Shown here: positions 41,258 through 50,416 of the stretch, piece after piece
Position numbering within the stretch: position 1 is the stretch's first letter
Layout: each line of letters begins with the position of its first letter
Source: Lutibacter sp. A64
GTDB lineage: Bacteria > Bacteroidota > Bacteroidia > Flavobacteriales > Flavobacteriaceae
Assembly (NCBI RefSeq): GCF_022429565.1
Contig: NZ_CP092487.1
Location: forward strand, 1-64,000
Length of the DNA stretch: 64,000 bases
Direction: 5' to 3'
The notes under the pieces: model-generated
Seen by the model: the letters and a program-made list of their open reading frames with translations, nothing else
Told to the model about the DNA's origin: nothing
Databases searched by the model: none
Translations under genes and position numbers: made by a program

Positions 41258-42886
41258 ATGGAAAACAACCTCATTTATTTAATCACCAAATTAGCTAATA
41301 AAAACAATATTGTACTTGATAAAATTGAAGCAAAGGTTCAATTATTAAGTCACCCAGACTATCCAAGTTTAAGTAGTATTTCTGGACTTTTTAACCATTT
41401 TAAAATTGATTATTTTGCGTTGAAAGTTGAAACTAATTTTGAAGTATTTGAACAGGTTCCAAAAGTGTTTTTAGCTCAAATAGCTGTTAATGATAAGGGA
41501 AATGAACTCGTTATTGTTTCAAAAAATAAAAATAATGTTGAAATTATATTTAATAAAAATAAATCAGAAATTGAAAGTGTTGAAAGTTTTTTGGAGAAAT
41601 GGACAGGAATCTTATTTGTAATTGAAAAACCTCAAGTAAAGCTTTCAGCAAGTAAGAGTAGAACTAAATATTTTAAAATTGGAATAGGAATTATTACAAT
41701 GGTTATTTTATTTGGTACATTTCTTTACTCAAAACCATCATTGTTTCAGGTTGTTCATTTCGGATTATCTTTAGTTGGAATTTACATTAGTTACCTTATA
41801 GTACAACATGAGCTTGGGGTGCATTCTCAAATATTGGATAAATTTTGTTCAGGTCAAAGAAAAAGAACAAACTGTGATGCTGTTTTAAATTCCAAAGGAG
41901 CTACTATATTTGGTTTATTTAAACTTAGTGATGTTGGTTTTGTTTATTTTACAAGTTTAGCGCTTACTTGGTTAGTTTTTTCCTTTAATAACTTTCAAAC
42001 AACTTCAATATTTTTCCTAATAAGTTCATTAGCAATTCCATTTACATTTATCTCAATTTATTATCAAAAAGTAATTGTTAAAAATTGGTGTCCGCTATGT
42101 ATAACTATTGTAGGTATTTTATGGCTGCAATTTGCATCGCTGTTTATAATTAATTCATTTTGGGAAAGTCAATTTATAATTGATTCCAGTTCAATATTTC
42201 TACTTGCAAGTATTGTGGTTGTTGTTACCAGTTGGCTTTTAATATATCCATTACTTAAAAAAGAACAAAAATTAGAAAAATTTGAAATTGAGTACATTAA
42301 ATTTAAAAGAAATTTTAAACTTTTTAATGCAGCACTCAATTTAAATGAACAATTAGAAACTGAAATATTTAATTACAATGAAATTGTATTTGGAAACACA
42401 AACAAAGCAAACATATTAAATATTATGATTATTACAAATCCAATGTGTGGTTTTTGTAAAGAAAGCCACGCACTTGTAGAGAAAATTTTGGAACAAGAAA
42501 ATCCAGCTATTCAAATTACCATTAGGTTTAATGTTCAGGTAGCTAATAAAGAGGCTATAGGGACTAAAATTGCGGCAAAAATTTTAGAGCTATACCATAA
42601 AACTGATGAAAAAGATTGCTTAATCGCACTTTCAGATATTTATGGAAAAATGGATGCAATTACATGGTTAAAAAAATGGGGCGAAGCTTCTAGTTTAAAG
42701 TACTTAGAAACTCTAAAAGAGGAGAAAGAATGGTGCACTAGCAATAAAATAAACTTTACGCCTGCTGTTTTAATTAATGGAAAGCAATACCCAACTGCAT
42801 ACGATAGAATGGACTTATTATATTTTATAGATGATTTATTAGAAGAACAAACTATTGTAAAAGAAGAACTAATAGAAGTTGAATAA
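41258..42886 (+). CDS. Disulfide-forming VKOR-thioredoxin fusion with inactive C39-like N-terminus
   Basis: The protein combines three parts. Residues 1-130 resemble a C39 peptidase-like fold (LLSHPDYPSLSSISGLFNHF) but lack the catalytic cysteine. Residues 135-345 form a five-helix VKOR domain with the cysteines in CSGQRKRTNC and the active CPLC. The C-terminus is a DsbA-type thioredoxin domain with CGFC. It would oxidise cysteines of exported peptides. It heads the locus of six cysteine-rich peptide genes, matching that role. Confidence 0.88.
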   Translation: MENNLIYLITKLANKNNIVLDKIEAKVQLLSHPDYPSLSSISGLFNHFKIDYFALKVETNFEVFEQVPKVFLAQIAVNDKGNELVIVSKNKNNVEIIFNKNKSEIESVESFLEKWTGILFVIEKPQVKLSASKSRTKYFKIGIGIITMVILFGTFLYSKPSLFQVVHFGLSLVGIYISYLIVQHELGVHSQILDKFCSGQRKRTNCDAVLNSKGATIFGLFKLSDVGFVYFTSLALTWLVFSFNNFQTTSIFFLISSLAIPFTFISIYYQKVIVKNWCPLCITIVGILWLQFASLFIINSFWESQFIIDSSSIFLLASIVVVVTSWLLIYPLLKKEQKLEKFEIEYIKFKRNFKLFNAALNLNEQLETEIFNYNEIVFGNTNKANILNIMIITNPMCGFCKESHALVEKILEQENPAIQITIRFNVQVANKEAIGTKIAAKILELYHKTDEKDCLIALSDIYGKMDAITWLKKWGEASSLKYLETLKEEKEWCTSNKINFTPAVLINGKQYPTAYDRMDLLYFIDDLLEEQTIVKEELIEVE

Positions 42887-42893
42887 ATAAAAA

Positions 42894-42915
42894 ATCCCTA
42901 AAATTAATTAGGGAT
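42894..42915 (+). terminator. Hairpin before the first peptide module
   Basis: ATCCCTAA pairs with TTAGGGAT. The same hairpin recurs at 44428-44449 just before the second module, so it belongs to a duplicated unit. Confidence 0.6.
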
Positions 42916-42924
42916 AATAAACAA

Positions 42925-42976
42925 TATTCTCTCGCGAAGAATAGACACACTCTTGAGTGTCTCAAAATGTTCAGGG
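42925..42976 (+). promoter_or_regulatory. Pseudoknot repeat 1, upstream of peptide gene 1
   Basis: Order: an ATTCT/AGAAT hairpin, then stem AGACAC/GTGTCT whose loop bases CTTGA pair with TCAGG downstream (42971-42975). This is an H-type pseudoknot ending 27 bases before the peptide start. Confidence 0.65.
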
Positions 42977-43002
42977 CAAATATAATTATATTATTATTTA
43001 TT

Positions 43003-43254
43003 ATGAAAAAACAATTTTTAAATTTAGGAAAAGCTTTAAATAGAGCTGAACAAAAACAAATTTTTGGAGGAGCTGATACTGGTATGACTGATCCAACTGG
43101 TTGTTCACAATTAGAAGGTTTATACTGTGATTGTCCAGCTGAGTCCCACGGTAATGCCGAGGGATGCGGTTGTCTTGATGATAGTTGGTGTGTAATGGGG
43201 AATTGTCACAGAGGTTATAATAATAGTGGAATGTTTGGTCATTGTCAGGCATAA
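43003..43254 (+). CDS. GG-leader cysteine-rich secreted peptide 1
   Basis: The start is the ATG at 43003: the earlier ATG at 42967 lies in the pseudoknot repeat and only the later one begins the shared leader MKKQFLNLGKALN. The leader ends at the double glycine IFGG. The mature part has eight cysteines, with motifs YCDC, GCGC and WCVMGNC. Export by the C39 ABC transporter with leader removal is expected. Oxidation of the cysteines by the VKOR fusion is inferred. Confidence 0.85.
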   Translation: MKKQFLNLGKALNRAEQKQIFGGADTGMTDPTGCSQLEGLYCDCPAESHGNAEGCGCLDDSWCVMGNCHRGYNNSGMFGHCQA

Positions 43255-43270
43255 TAGCTAAACAACCTTA

Positions 43271-43320
43271 ATGAGTTATATTTTTAAAGAATAGACAATT
43301 TCACCGAAAATATAACTCAT
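43271..43320 (+). terminator. Hairpin after peptide gene 1
   Basis: Perfect 14-bp arms (ATGAGTTATATTTT and complement) separated by 22 bases. Confidence 0.7.
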
Positions 43321-43342
43321 TTCTAAATCCGTACTTAAAGAC

Positions 43343-44413
43343 ATGAAAAAAATAACAATTATTCTACTAATATTAATTACAGGCTGTAATTCTACAACAA
43401 AAAAAGTTTCACCTATTTATAATTATTCTATTGATGCCACTATTAAAGGTTTTAAAGAAAATACGATGGTATATTTGTATAAAGCAGATATAAAAATTAC
43501 CAATCCTAAACCTTTGGACTCGGCAAATATTATTGATGGGAAATTTAAATTTCAAGGAAATATTGAAGAGCCATTTTTAGCAATGCTATATTTTAGGGAC
43601 GATGTAAATTCAAGAACACCTAGTCTAACATTTTGGATGGATTTTAGTGATATGGTAATAAATGCAAATCTTAACAGTTTTAACAGTGATTTTGTAAGAT
43701 TAAATAATGAGCAATTAAAAGGGTCATATTTAAGTGAACTTAATAATGAAATTAAAAGTAGAAGAGATTCTTTGAATAAAGCAGGGCAAAGAAGCAAAAT
43801 TTATGATGAATCTATAAATTTTATATTTAAAAACCCAAACAATTATTATTCAGTTTGGGAAGCTTATAATTTTAGAACTTCACTTCTGCAAAGAAATCTA
43901 CTTCAAAAATATTATGATACCATAGATGAAAAATTTAAAAACTCTATTAACGGCAAGCTTATTAAAGAGTTACTTGATTCAAAAAAAATAGTGGTTGGAG
44001 AACATTTTACAGATATTATTGCTAAGGATTTGGACAATAAACCTATAAAACTCTCAGATTTTAAAGGTAAAGTGATTTTACTTGATTTTTGGAGTACCAA
44101 TTGTCAGCCGTGCCGTAAACAAATACGGGATGAATTTCCAATTTTAAAAGAAAAATATAATAAAGAAGACTTTGTAATTGTAAATTACTCTTTAGATACC
44201 GATTATAATACTTGGAGAAAAACAAGCATTTCTGATGGTATAGACTGGATAAATATAGCTGATTTAAAAGGTTATAAAAGTACAAATGTTTTAAACTATC
44301 AAGTTAGATCAATTCCAAAATCAATAATTATTGATAAAGAAGGAATTATACAACATATTAAATTAGGTTATAAGGCAGGTACGCTGGAAAAAGAGTTAGA
44401 TAAGTTACTATAA
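43343..44413 (+). CDS. TlpA-like thioredoxin-fold lipoprotein 1
   Basis: The lipoprotein signal ends at ITGC. An N-terminal beta-rich region (DUF4369-like, about residues 25-130) precedes a helical linker. The thioredoxin domain (about 215-356) has WSTNCQPC as active site. It would reduce or shuffle disulfides of peptides in the periplasm. It is the first of five such genes, each after a peptide gene and hairpin. Confidence 0.85.
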   Translation: MKKITIILLILITGCNSTTKKVSPIYNYSIDATIKGFKENTMVYLYKADIKITNPKPLDSANIIDGKFKFQGNIEEPFLAMLYFRDDVNSRTPSLTFWMDFSDMVINANLNSFNSDFVRLNNEQLKGSYLSELNNEIKSRRDSLNKAGQRSKIYDESINFIFKNPNNYYSVWEAYNFRTSLLQRNLLQKYYDTIDEKFKNSINGKLIKELLDSKKIVVGEHFTDIIAKDLDNKPIKLSDFKGKVILLDFWSTNCQPCRKQIRDEFPILKEKYNKEDFVIVNYSLDTDYNTWRKTSISDGIDWINIADLKGYKSTNVLNYQVRSIPKSIIIDKEGIIQHIKLGYKAGTLEKELDKLL

Positions 44414-44427
44414 AACTAAACGAAAAA

Positions 44428-44449
44428 ATCCCTAAAATAAATTAGGGAT
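44428..44449 (+). terminator. Hairpin before the second peptide module
   Basis: ATCCCTAA pairs with TTAGGGAT, duplicated from 42894-42915. Confidence 0.6.
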
Positions 44450-44458
44450 AATAAACAA

Positions 44459-44511
44459 TATTCTCTCGCGAAGAATAGACACAAACCTTGAGTGTCTTTA
44501 AATGTTCAAGG
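44459..44511 (+). promoter_or_regulatory. Pseudoknot repeat 2
   Basis: Stem AGACAC/GTGTCT with loop CCTTGA (44486-44491) pairing with TCAAGG (44506-44511). It ends 27 bases before the peptide start. Confidence 0.7.
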
Positions 44512-44538
44512 CAAATATAATTATAAAAATTATTTATT

Positions 44539-44754
44539 ATGAAAAAACAATTTTTAAATTTAGGAAAAGCTTTAAATAAAACAGAGCAAAGAAGTGTTAA
44601 TGGGGGCATTAGTAGTGTTCATGAAATGTGCAAAGGTGATATGGGTGATTATAATTACGGAAGTGGTTGTATATGTGTAAATGACAACGATTGTGTTATG
44701 GGTAGTTGTCAGAAACCTTTTGACAGAGGTGCAACATGGGGTCTTTGTGCATAA
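44539..44754 (+). CDS. GG-leader cysteine-rich secreted peptide 2
   Basis: The leader MKKQFLNLGKALNK is followed by a double glycine (NGG; residues 22-24). The mature part has six cysteines and the motif DCVMGSC, close to DSWCVMGNC in peptide 1. The leader coding bases are almost identical to those of the other peptide genes. A strong hairpin follows eight bases after the stop. Confidence 0.85.
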   Translation: MKKQFLNLGKALNKTEQRSVNGGISSVHEMCKGDMGDYNYGSGCICVNDNDCVMGSCQKPFDRGATWGLCA

Positions 44755-44761
44755 ATTATTT

Positions 44762-44796
44762 AACTGCAGGGAAGTTTATTAAACTTCCCTGCAGTT
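44762..44796 (+). terminator. Strong hairpin after peptide gene 2
   Basis: Sixteen perfectly paired bases (AACTGCAGGGAAGTTT) with a three-base loop. Confidence 0.85.
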
Positions 44797-44849
44797 ATTA
44801 AAATGTATTTTGTGTTATAATAAAAAAACAGATTAAGGTATAGTAATAA

Positions 44850-45956
44850 ATGATTAAAAGTATGGAAAAAATAATTGTATTTATATGTTTAATAGTAGTC
44901 AACTATAGTTATAGTCAAGATGGTAAATCAAATTATCAGAAAAATAATTCATTTAAACTAACAGCGAGTATTCAAAACCTAAAAGATAGTTTATGGGTTG
45001 GTTTAACTAAAATGGATAGACGAAATTTCTACTCAGAAATTATAGATTCAACGATGTCAATAAACGGCTCATTCAAATTTCAAGGTAAGTTAATTAGTCC
45101 TAGTGAGTATATGATTGACATAATCGATTATGAGAAAAGAGAAATAAAAAGACTTTATTTATGGTTAGAAAATAGCGAAATTACAATTATAGGGAATTAT
45201 AATGATTTTGAAAATGCTCAAGTTCATGGTTCAAGATTAACAACTTTATCAAAAGATTACGAGAATATTGCAGAGTTATATAGGAATCAAATCAAAAGAG
45301 GTGAAATTAATAGCAACAATTATAAGAAAAAACTAAATAAAAAAAGAGTTGATTTTTTATTCAAAAACCTTAATAATTCAGTTTCATTAGCCTACTTCTT
45401 ATATTTTACAGACAATGTATCAAAAGACAGTTTACAATTATTTTATTCGAAACTTGATAAAAAATTCAAAAATTCAAAAAACGGGATTACTTTAAAAAAT
45501 AGTTTTGAAATAGAAAAAATAAAAATTGGCAATCCATTTATTGATATTGAAGCTAAAGATTTAGAAGGAAATATTGTAAAACTTTCAGATTTTAAAGGCA
45601 AAATAATTGTTTTAGATTTCTGGGCATATTGGTGTCATTACTGTCACGAACAGAATCAAGAAGAATTTCCAAAACTTAAGGAGAAATACAAGAATGAAGA
45701 TTTTGTGATTATAAGTTATTCAGTTGATGTAAATAAACAAGATTGGGAAAAATCTAGTAAATCTGATAATATTGACTGGGTTAATATTTCTAATTTAGAA
45801 GGTGTAACTGATAAATATGTAACTCAATATGGAGTCCAAGGATATCCAACAAGTTTTATTATTGATAAAGATGGAACTGTTCTCAAACAAATTAGCGGCT
45901 ATGTCTATAATGCTCTTGAATCTGAATTAGATAAAATATTCTCTCGCGAAGAATAG
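44850..45956 (+). CDS. TlpA-like thioredoxin-fold protein 2
   Basis: A signal peptide (MEKIIVFICLIVVNYSYSQ, possibly starting at 44862) precedes a beta-rich and a helical region. The thioredoxin domain near residues 230-368 has WAYWCHYC as active site. The last codons (IFSREE and stop) are read from pseudoknot repeat 3, so the gene and the repeat overlap. It is the second gene of its module. Confidence 0.85.
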   Translation: MIKSMEKIIVFICLIVVNYSYSQDGKSNYQKNNSFKLTASIQNLKDSLWVGLTKMDRRNFYSEIIDSTMSINGSFKFQGKLISPSEYMIDIIDYEKREIKRLYLWLENSEITIIGNYNDFENAQVHGSRLTTLSKDYENIAELYRNQIKRGEINSNNYKKKLNKKRVDFLFKNLNNSVSLAYFLYFTDNVSKDSLQLFYSKLDKKFKNSKNGITLKNSFEIEKIKIGNPFIDIEAKDLEGNIVKLSDFKGKIIVLDFWAYWCHYCHEQNQEEFPKLKEKYKNEDFVIISYSVDVNKQDWEKSSKSDNIDWVNISNLEGVTDKYVTQYGVQGYPTSFIIDKDGTVLKQISGYVYNALESELDKIFSREE

Positions 45957-45988
45957 ACACACTCTTGAGTGTCTTTAAATGTTCGGGG
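45937..45988 (+). promoter_or_regulatory. Pseudoknot repeat 3
   Basis: Stem AGACAC/GTGTCT with loop CTTGA pairing with TCGGG through two G-U pairs. An extra segment of about 50 bases with a small hairpin (ATGTTTAGTAAACAT) separates it from the peptide start. Confidence 0.6.
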
Positions 45989-46066
45989 CAGGGCAGAACG
46001 TGAAAAAAATGTTTAGTAAACATTTTTAGTGAATGAGCCAGAAGGCGCGAAGGCATTAAATTTATT

Positions 46067-46297
46067 ATGAAAAAACAATTTTTAAATTTAGGAAAAGCTT
46101 TAAATAAAGCTGAACAAAAACAAATTTTTGGAGGAGTTTCAGACGGTTGTCGTATTGCAGTCAGAAACTCAGATGGTTCTTTTGCTCACTGGTCAACTCC
46201 TGTATATTTTTATGAAGAAGTAGAAGGGGATTATGCCTCTGGAACAGTATATTCAGATGGAAGTTATGCTTCTGGTTATAGCTGTGCAAGTTGTTAA
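46067..46297 (+). CDS. GG-leader secreted peptide 3 (Tyr/Gly/Ser-rich)
   Basis: The leader MKKQFLNLGKALNKAEQKQ ends in IFGG. The mature part differs from the others: only three cysteines (one in SDGC, two in the terminal CASC) and many Tyr, Gly and Ser residues, with the repeat-like SDGSYASGYS. Its fold and modification may therefore differ. Confidence 0.8.
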   Translation: MKKQFLNLGKALNKAEQKQIFGGVSDGCRIAVRNSDGSFAHWSTPVYFYEEVEGDYASGTVYSDGSYASGYSCASC

Positions 46298-46315
46298 TAA
46301 AAGTTAATTAATTAT

Positions 46316-46342
46316 AAGGTGCTAGTTTAAAACTAGCACCTT
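46316..46342 (+). terminator. Hairpin after peptide gene 3
   Basis: AAGGTGCTAGTTT pairs with AAACTAGCACCTT (13 bp, single-base loop). Confidence 0.85.
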
Positions 46343-46357
46343 ATTTATCTATAAATT

Positions 46358-47878
46358 ATGAAAATAAGTTATATAATATTTTTTTTTATTTTATTATTTA
46401 CATCCTGTAATAATAATGTACAGATTAAAAAAAATGAAGAAAAAAATAAAAATGAAGCAGTTTTTGTTATAAAAAATCAAATGGAAGGGGTAAATGTTTC
46501 TTTATATAAAGATATTAATTTTAAAACGTTTGAAAAACCTCATTTATATACTAAAAAAATAATTGATACAATAAATTTAAATATTAATCCATATGATATT
46601 GTTTATATTTCTTCAAAATACAGCGCAAAAGAGAAGATTTATGTAAAAGTTGGTGATACAATTTATATTGAGTTAAAAGATAGCATACTTAATTTTTATT
46701 CTAACAGCAATTTAAATTAATTCATAAAATCATTTAAAGGGGATTTACCAAAAAATTTCATCTTAGATTCTATAAAAAAAACATTTTATCATATAGATTC
46801 AACAAAAGCTATGAATTTAATGGCAAATCAATTTGAAAAACCAAACCCAGTTTATAGATACAAAATAAATAGGAAAAAATTTGTTGATGACACCTTAGGA
46901 GTAAATTGGCTTTTAAATGAAGTAATTTCGGAAAATAATAAACAACTTTTAATGATTGATGAGGTATTTAACAAAAATAAAATTGATAAGAGTTTAATGA
47001 TTTTTTTAAAAAATGAGTCAAATAAAAATCTATTTTCAACTTTGCTTTTAAACTATAATTTTTCTAAACTCAAAATATTTCTAAATAATCTGAAATCTGA
47101 AAAATTTATAAGTGAAAGTAGTTTATTAAATAATAGATATAAATATGAAATTTTAATAACATATATTAATCTAGTAGTACTAAAAGGTAAAGTTGAAAAA
47201 TCAAGATCGAAATTATTTATTGATTATGTTGAAGCATATAAGATCTTGCCAAATTTTTTATCAGGAAATTTATTAAAAGATGCAAGGAAAATTTGTTTGC
47301 ATAATTCTTTTCAACAAGGTGAGGAGGTTTCAAAAATTTATTCTATTTATAATGATTTCAAACTAAATTATAAAGACTCGATTTTCATAAATTTTTTAGA
47401 TGAAAAATATTTAATCAAACTTAAAAAAATAGAAGATAGTTTAAATATTAATGATGTTTTTCTCATAAATGGAAACAAACAAAAGATTAATTTAAAGGAA
47501 ATCATAAATCAAAATAAAGGCAAGCTTATTTATATAGATTTTTGGGCTAGTTGGTGTGCTCCTTGTAAAGAAGCTATGCCAAGTTCACAGGAGCTGGTTA
47601 ATGATTATAAAAGTAAAGAAGTTATTTTTATATATGTTTCAATAGACAGCGATTTTGATAAGTGGGAAAGAGCATCTAAGGAAGAAGATTTATCTATATA
47701 TAAATATAATGTACTAGCAATTAATTACCCAAAAGCAAATTTTTATAAAGAATTGAATTTAAAAACAATACCTCGTTATATTTTATATGATAAAAATGGA
47801 AAGTTAGTCCATAAAAATGCTCCAGGACCTGATGGTATAGAAATAAGGAAATTATTAAATGAATATTTGAATAAATAG
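46358..47878 (+). pseudogene. TlpA-like protein 3, interrupted by an in-frame stop
   Basis: The frame from 46358 (lipobox FTSCN) reads to a TAA at 46718-46720. The same frame continues open without shift to 47878, with a stretch (FIKSFKGDLPKNF) and then the thioredoxin domain with WASWCAPC. The 90 bases between the stop and the next ATG (46811) are open in the same frame, so one gene was split by a nonsense mutation. A product from 46811 would lack a signal peptide. The gene is followed by the ABC transporter. Confidence 0.75.
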
Positions 47879-47880
47879 TT

Positions 47881-50067
47881 TTGAGAAAATTCCCCAATTA
47901 CAAACAAACCGAAGCCAAAGATTGTGGTCCTACGTGTATTAAAATTATTGCCAAATACTATGGTAAAATTATTAATACACAGCAACTACGTACTTTAAGT
48001 GAAACCACAAGAGAAGGCAGTAGTTTATTGGGTTTAAGTGAAGCCGTAGAAAGTATGGGGTTTCGTTCTTTGGGTGTTAAACTTTCTTTTACCAAATTAT
48101 TAGAAGCTCCGTTACCTTGCATTGTACATTGGAATAAAAACCATTATGTAGTTGTTTATAAAATTAAAAAAGGAATAATTTATATTTCAGATCCTGCTCA
48201 TGGTTTAATAACATATACTAAAGATGAATTTATAAAACATTGGATTGGTAATAATGCTGATAAAAATACAGAAGAAGGAATAGCGCTTCTGGTAGAGCCA
48301 ACACCTTTATTTTATCAAGAGGAATTTGATAAAGAAGAGCCTTTTGGATTCAATTTTATATTTAAATACTTATTCAAATATAAAAAATTTATTGTACAGT
48401 TAATTATTGGTTTATTAGCGGGTAGTTTATTACAACTAATTTTTCCTTTTTTAACACAAAGTGTAGTAGATGTTGGTATAAAAAATCAGGATGTTAATTT
48501 TATATATTTAATTCTTTTTGCACAATTATTTTTATATATAGGAAAAGCAAGTCTTGAAATTATTAGAAGTTGGATTTTATTACACCTTAGTACACGTATT
48601 AATATTTCATTAATTTCAGATTTCTTTATAAAATTAATGAAGTTGCCAATTTCATATTTTGATGTTAGAATGACTGGTGATTTATTACAGCGTATCAATG
48701 ATCATAAACGAATAGAACGAATTTTAACAACCTCATCTTTAACAATTTTATTTTCGTTTTTTAATTTAATTATTTTCAGTTTTGTTTTAGGATATTATAG
48801 TTTTCAAATTTTAGGAGTTTTTGTTTTAGGGAGTGTATTTTATATTGCTTGGGTATTATTTTTCTTTGAAAAACGAAAAGAACTAGATTACAAACGTTTC
48901 TCTCAAGTAAGTCAGGAACAAAGTAAAGTTATTGAGCTTATCAACGGAATGCAGGAAATTAAATTACATAATGCTGAACGCCGTATGCGATGGAATTGGG
49001 AGTATGTTCAGGCTCGTTTATTTAAAATTTCTACAAAAAGTTTAGCATTAGAGCAAACCCAAAGTGTGGGTTCAAACTTTATAAATGAACTTAAAAACAT
49101 GTTCATTACAATTTTATCCGCTAAATTAGTTATTGATGGGGAAATTACGTTGGGTATGATGATGGCAATTAGTTACATAGTTGGGCAATTGAATGCTCCA
49201 GTTATCCAATTAATTGGCTTTATGAGAGACGTTCAGGATGCTAAAATATCTTTAGATAGGCTTGGAGAAATTCACAACAAAGAAAATGAGGAAAACGAAG
49301 GTGATGAGAAAGTTACTAATATCCCTTTAAATGCTGCCATAACATTAAAGAATATCTCTTTTAGATATACTGGCGGACTAGAACCTGTATTAAAAGATGT
49401 ATCATTTACGATACCGACCAATAAAACAACAGCTATTGTTGGTGTTAGTGGTAGTGGTAAAACTACTTTAATGAAATTACTACTCCGTTTTTATGAGCTT
49501 GATAAAGGTGAAATTTTAGTTAGTAATTTTAATTTAAAAAATATTTCTCAAAAAGTTTGGAGAGCGCATTGTGGGGTTGTTATGCAAGAAGGCTATATTT
49601 TTAATGATACTATTGCTAAAAACATAGCTGTTGGAGAAGATTATGTAGATACAAAAAAATTAATTCATGCAGTAGATGTAGCAAACATTTCAGATTATAT
49701 AGATGGACTTCCTCTGGGTTATAATACGAAGATTGGAAACGAAGGTTCTGGGTTAAGTACAGGGCAAAAACAGCGATTGTTAATTGCTAGAGCAGTTTAT
49801 AAAAACCCTAAATATCTATTTTTTGATGAAGCAACTTCTGCCTTAGACGCAAATAATGAAATGGTAATTATGGAGAAGTTAAATACATTTTTTACTGATA
49901 AAACAGCTGTGGTTATTGCGCATAGATTAAGTACTGTTAAAAATGCATATCAAATAGTGGTTTTAGATAATGGTAAAATTGTAGAAGTAGGAAATCATGA
50001 AGAATTGATAAAACAAAAAGGTAATTATTACAATCTAGTAAAAAACCAACTAGAATTGGGTGGTTAA
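47881..50067 (+). CDS. C39-peptidase ABC exporter for GG-leader peptides
   Basis: An N-terminal C39 peptidase (about residues 1-145) has the catalytic Cys in AKDCGPTC, His in WNKNHYVVVY and Asp in SDPAHG. Six membrane helices follow (about 165-440). The ATPase has Walker A GVSGSGKTT, signature LSTGQKQRL and Walker B YLFFDEAT. It cleaves leaders after the double glycine and exports the peptides. The start codon is TTG, two bases after the third TlpA gene. Confidence 0.95.
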   Translation: MRKFPNYKQTEAKDCGPTCIKIIAKYYGKIINTQQLRTLSETTREGSSLLGLSEAVESMGFRSLGVKLSFTKLLEAPLPCIVHWNKNHYVVVYKIKKGIIYISDPAHGLITYTKDEFIKHWIGNNADKNTEEGIALLVEPTPLFYQEEFDKEEPFGFNFIFKYLFKYKKFIVQLIIGLLAGSLLQLIFPFLTQSVVDVGIKNQDVNFIYLILFAQLFLYIGKASLEIIRSWILLHLSTRINISLISDFFIKLMKLPISYFDVRMTGDLLQRINDHKRIERILTTSSLTILFSFFNLIIFSFVLGYYSFQILGVFVLGSVFYIAWVLFFFEKRKELDYKRFSQVSQEQSKVIELINGMQEIKLHNAERRMRWNWEYVQARLFKISTKSLALEQTQSVGSNFINELKNMFITILSAKLVIDGEITLGMMMAISYIVGQLNAPVIQLIGFMRDVQDAKISLDRLGEIHNKENEENEGDEKVTNIPLNAAITLKNISFRYTGGLEPVLKDVSFTIPTNKTTAIVGVSGSGKTTLMKLLLRFYELDKGEILVSNFNLKNISQKVWRAHCGVVMQEGYIFNDTIAKNIAVGEDYVDTKKLIHAVDVANISDYIDGLPLGYNTKIGNEGSGLSTGQKQRLLIARAVYKNPKYLFFDEATSALDANNEMVIMEKLNTFFTDKTAVVIAHRLSTVKNAYQIVVLDNGKIVEVGNHEELIKQKGNYYNLVKNQLELGG

Positions 50068-50070
50068 AGA

Positions 50071-50124
50071 TATTCTCTCGCGAGGAATAGACATAAACTG
50101 TGAGTGTCTTTAAATGATCACAGC
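50071..50124 (+). promoter_or_regulatory. Pseudoknot repeat 4 (compensatory base changes)
   Basis: The loop is CTGTGA (50098-50103) and the downstream partner TCACAG (50118-50123). Both differ from the other copies but still pair, which supports the pseudoknot. Stem 1 is AGACAT/GTGTCT with one G-U pair. Confidence 0.75.
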
Positions 50125-50150
50125 TTTAATAAATATTAATTTTTTTAATT

Positions 50151-50366
50151 ATGAAAAAACAATTTTTAAATTTAGGAAAAGCTTTGAGCAAAACAGAACA
50201 AAAAGAAATTTTTGGAGGTCTACACGAATTAACATATAGTGATGGTGGAAACGATTGTAATAGTGGTTCAATGTCTTCAGGTTGTCCATGTCTTTATTCT
50301 AAACCTCAACAGTGTTCTTCAGGTGTTTGTTCTCATGATAGTCATATAATGGGAAAATGTCAATAA
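50151..50366 (+). CDS. GG-leader cysteine-rich secreted peptide 4
   Basis: The leader MKKQFLNLGKALSKTEQKE ends in IFGG and is followed by LHELTYSDGG. Six cysteines follow, with GCPC and CSSGVC motifs. Peptide 5 begins with the same LHELT after its double glycine. It is the first peptide gene after the exporter gene. Confidence 0.85.
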   Translation: MKKQFLNLGKALSKTEQKEIFGGLHELTYSDGGNDCNSGSMSSGCPCLYSKPQQCSSGVCSHDSHIMGKCQ

Positions 50367-50373
50367 TTTTAAT

Positions 50374-50401
50374 AAGCCTAGGAATTATAATTCCTAGGCT
50401 T
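50374..50401 (+). terminator. Hairpin after peptide gene 4
   Basis: AAGCCTAGGAATT pairs with AATTCCTAGGCTT (13 bp). Confidence 0.85.
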
Positions 50402-50416
50402 CAAATAACTTTTTAA

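Noticed and set aside
42967-43002. Earlier ATG of the first peptide gene
   Set aside because: It lies in the pseudoknot repeat; the other five peptide genes begin at the shared MKKQF leader.
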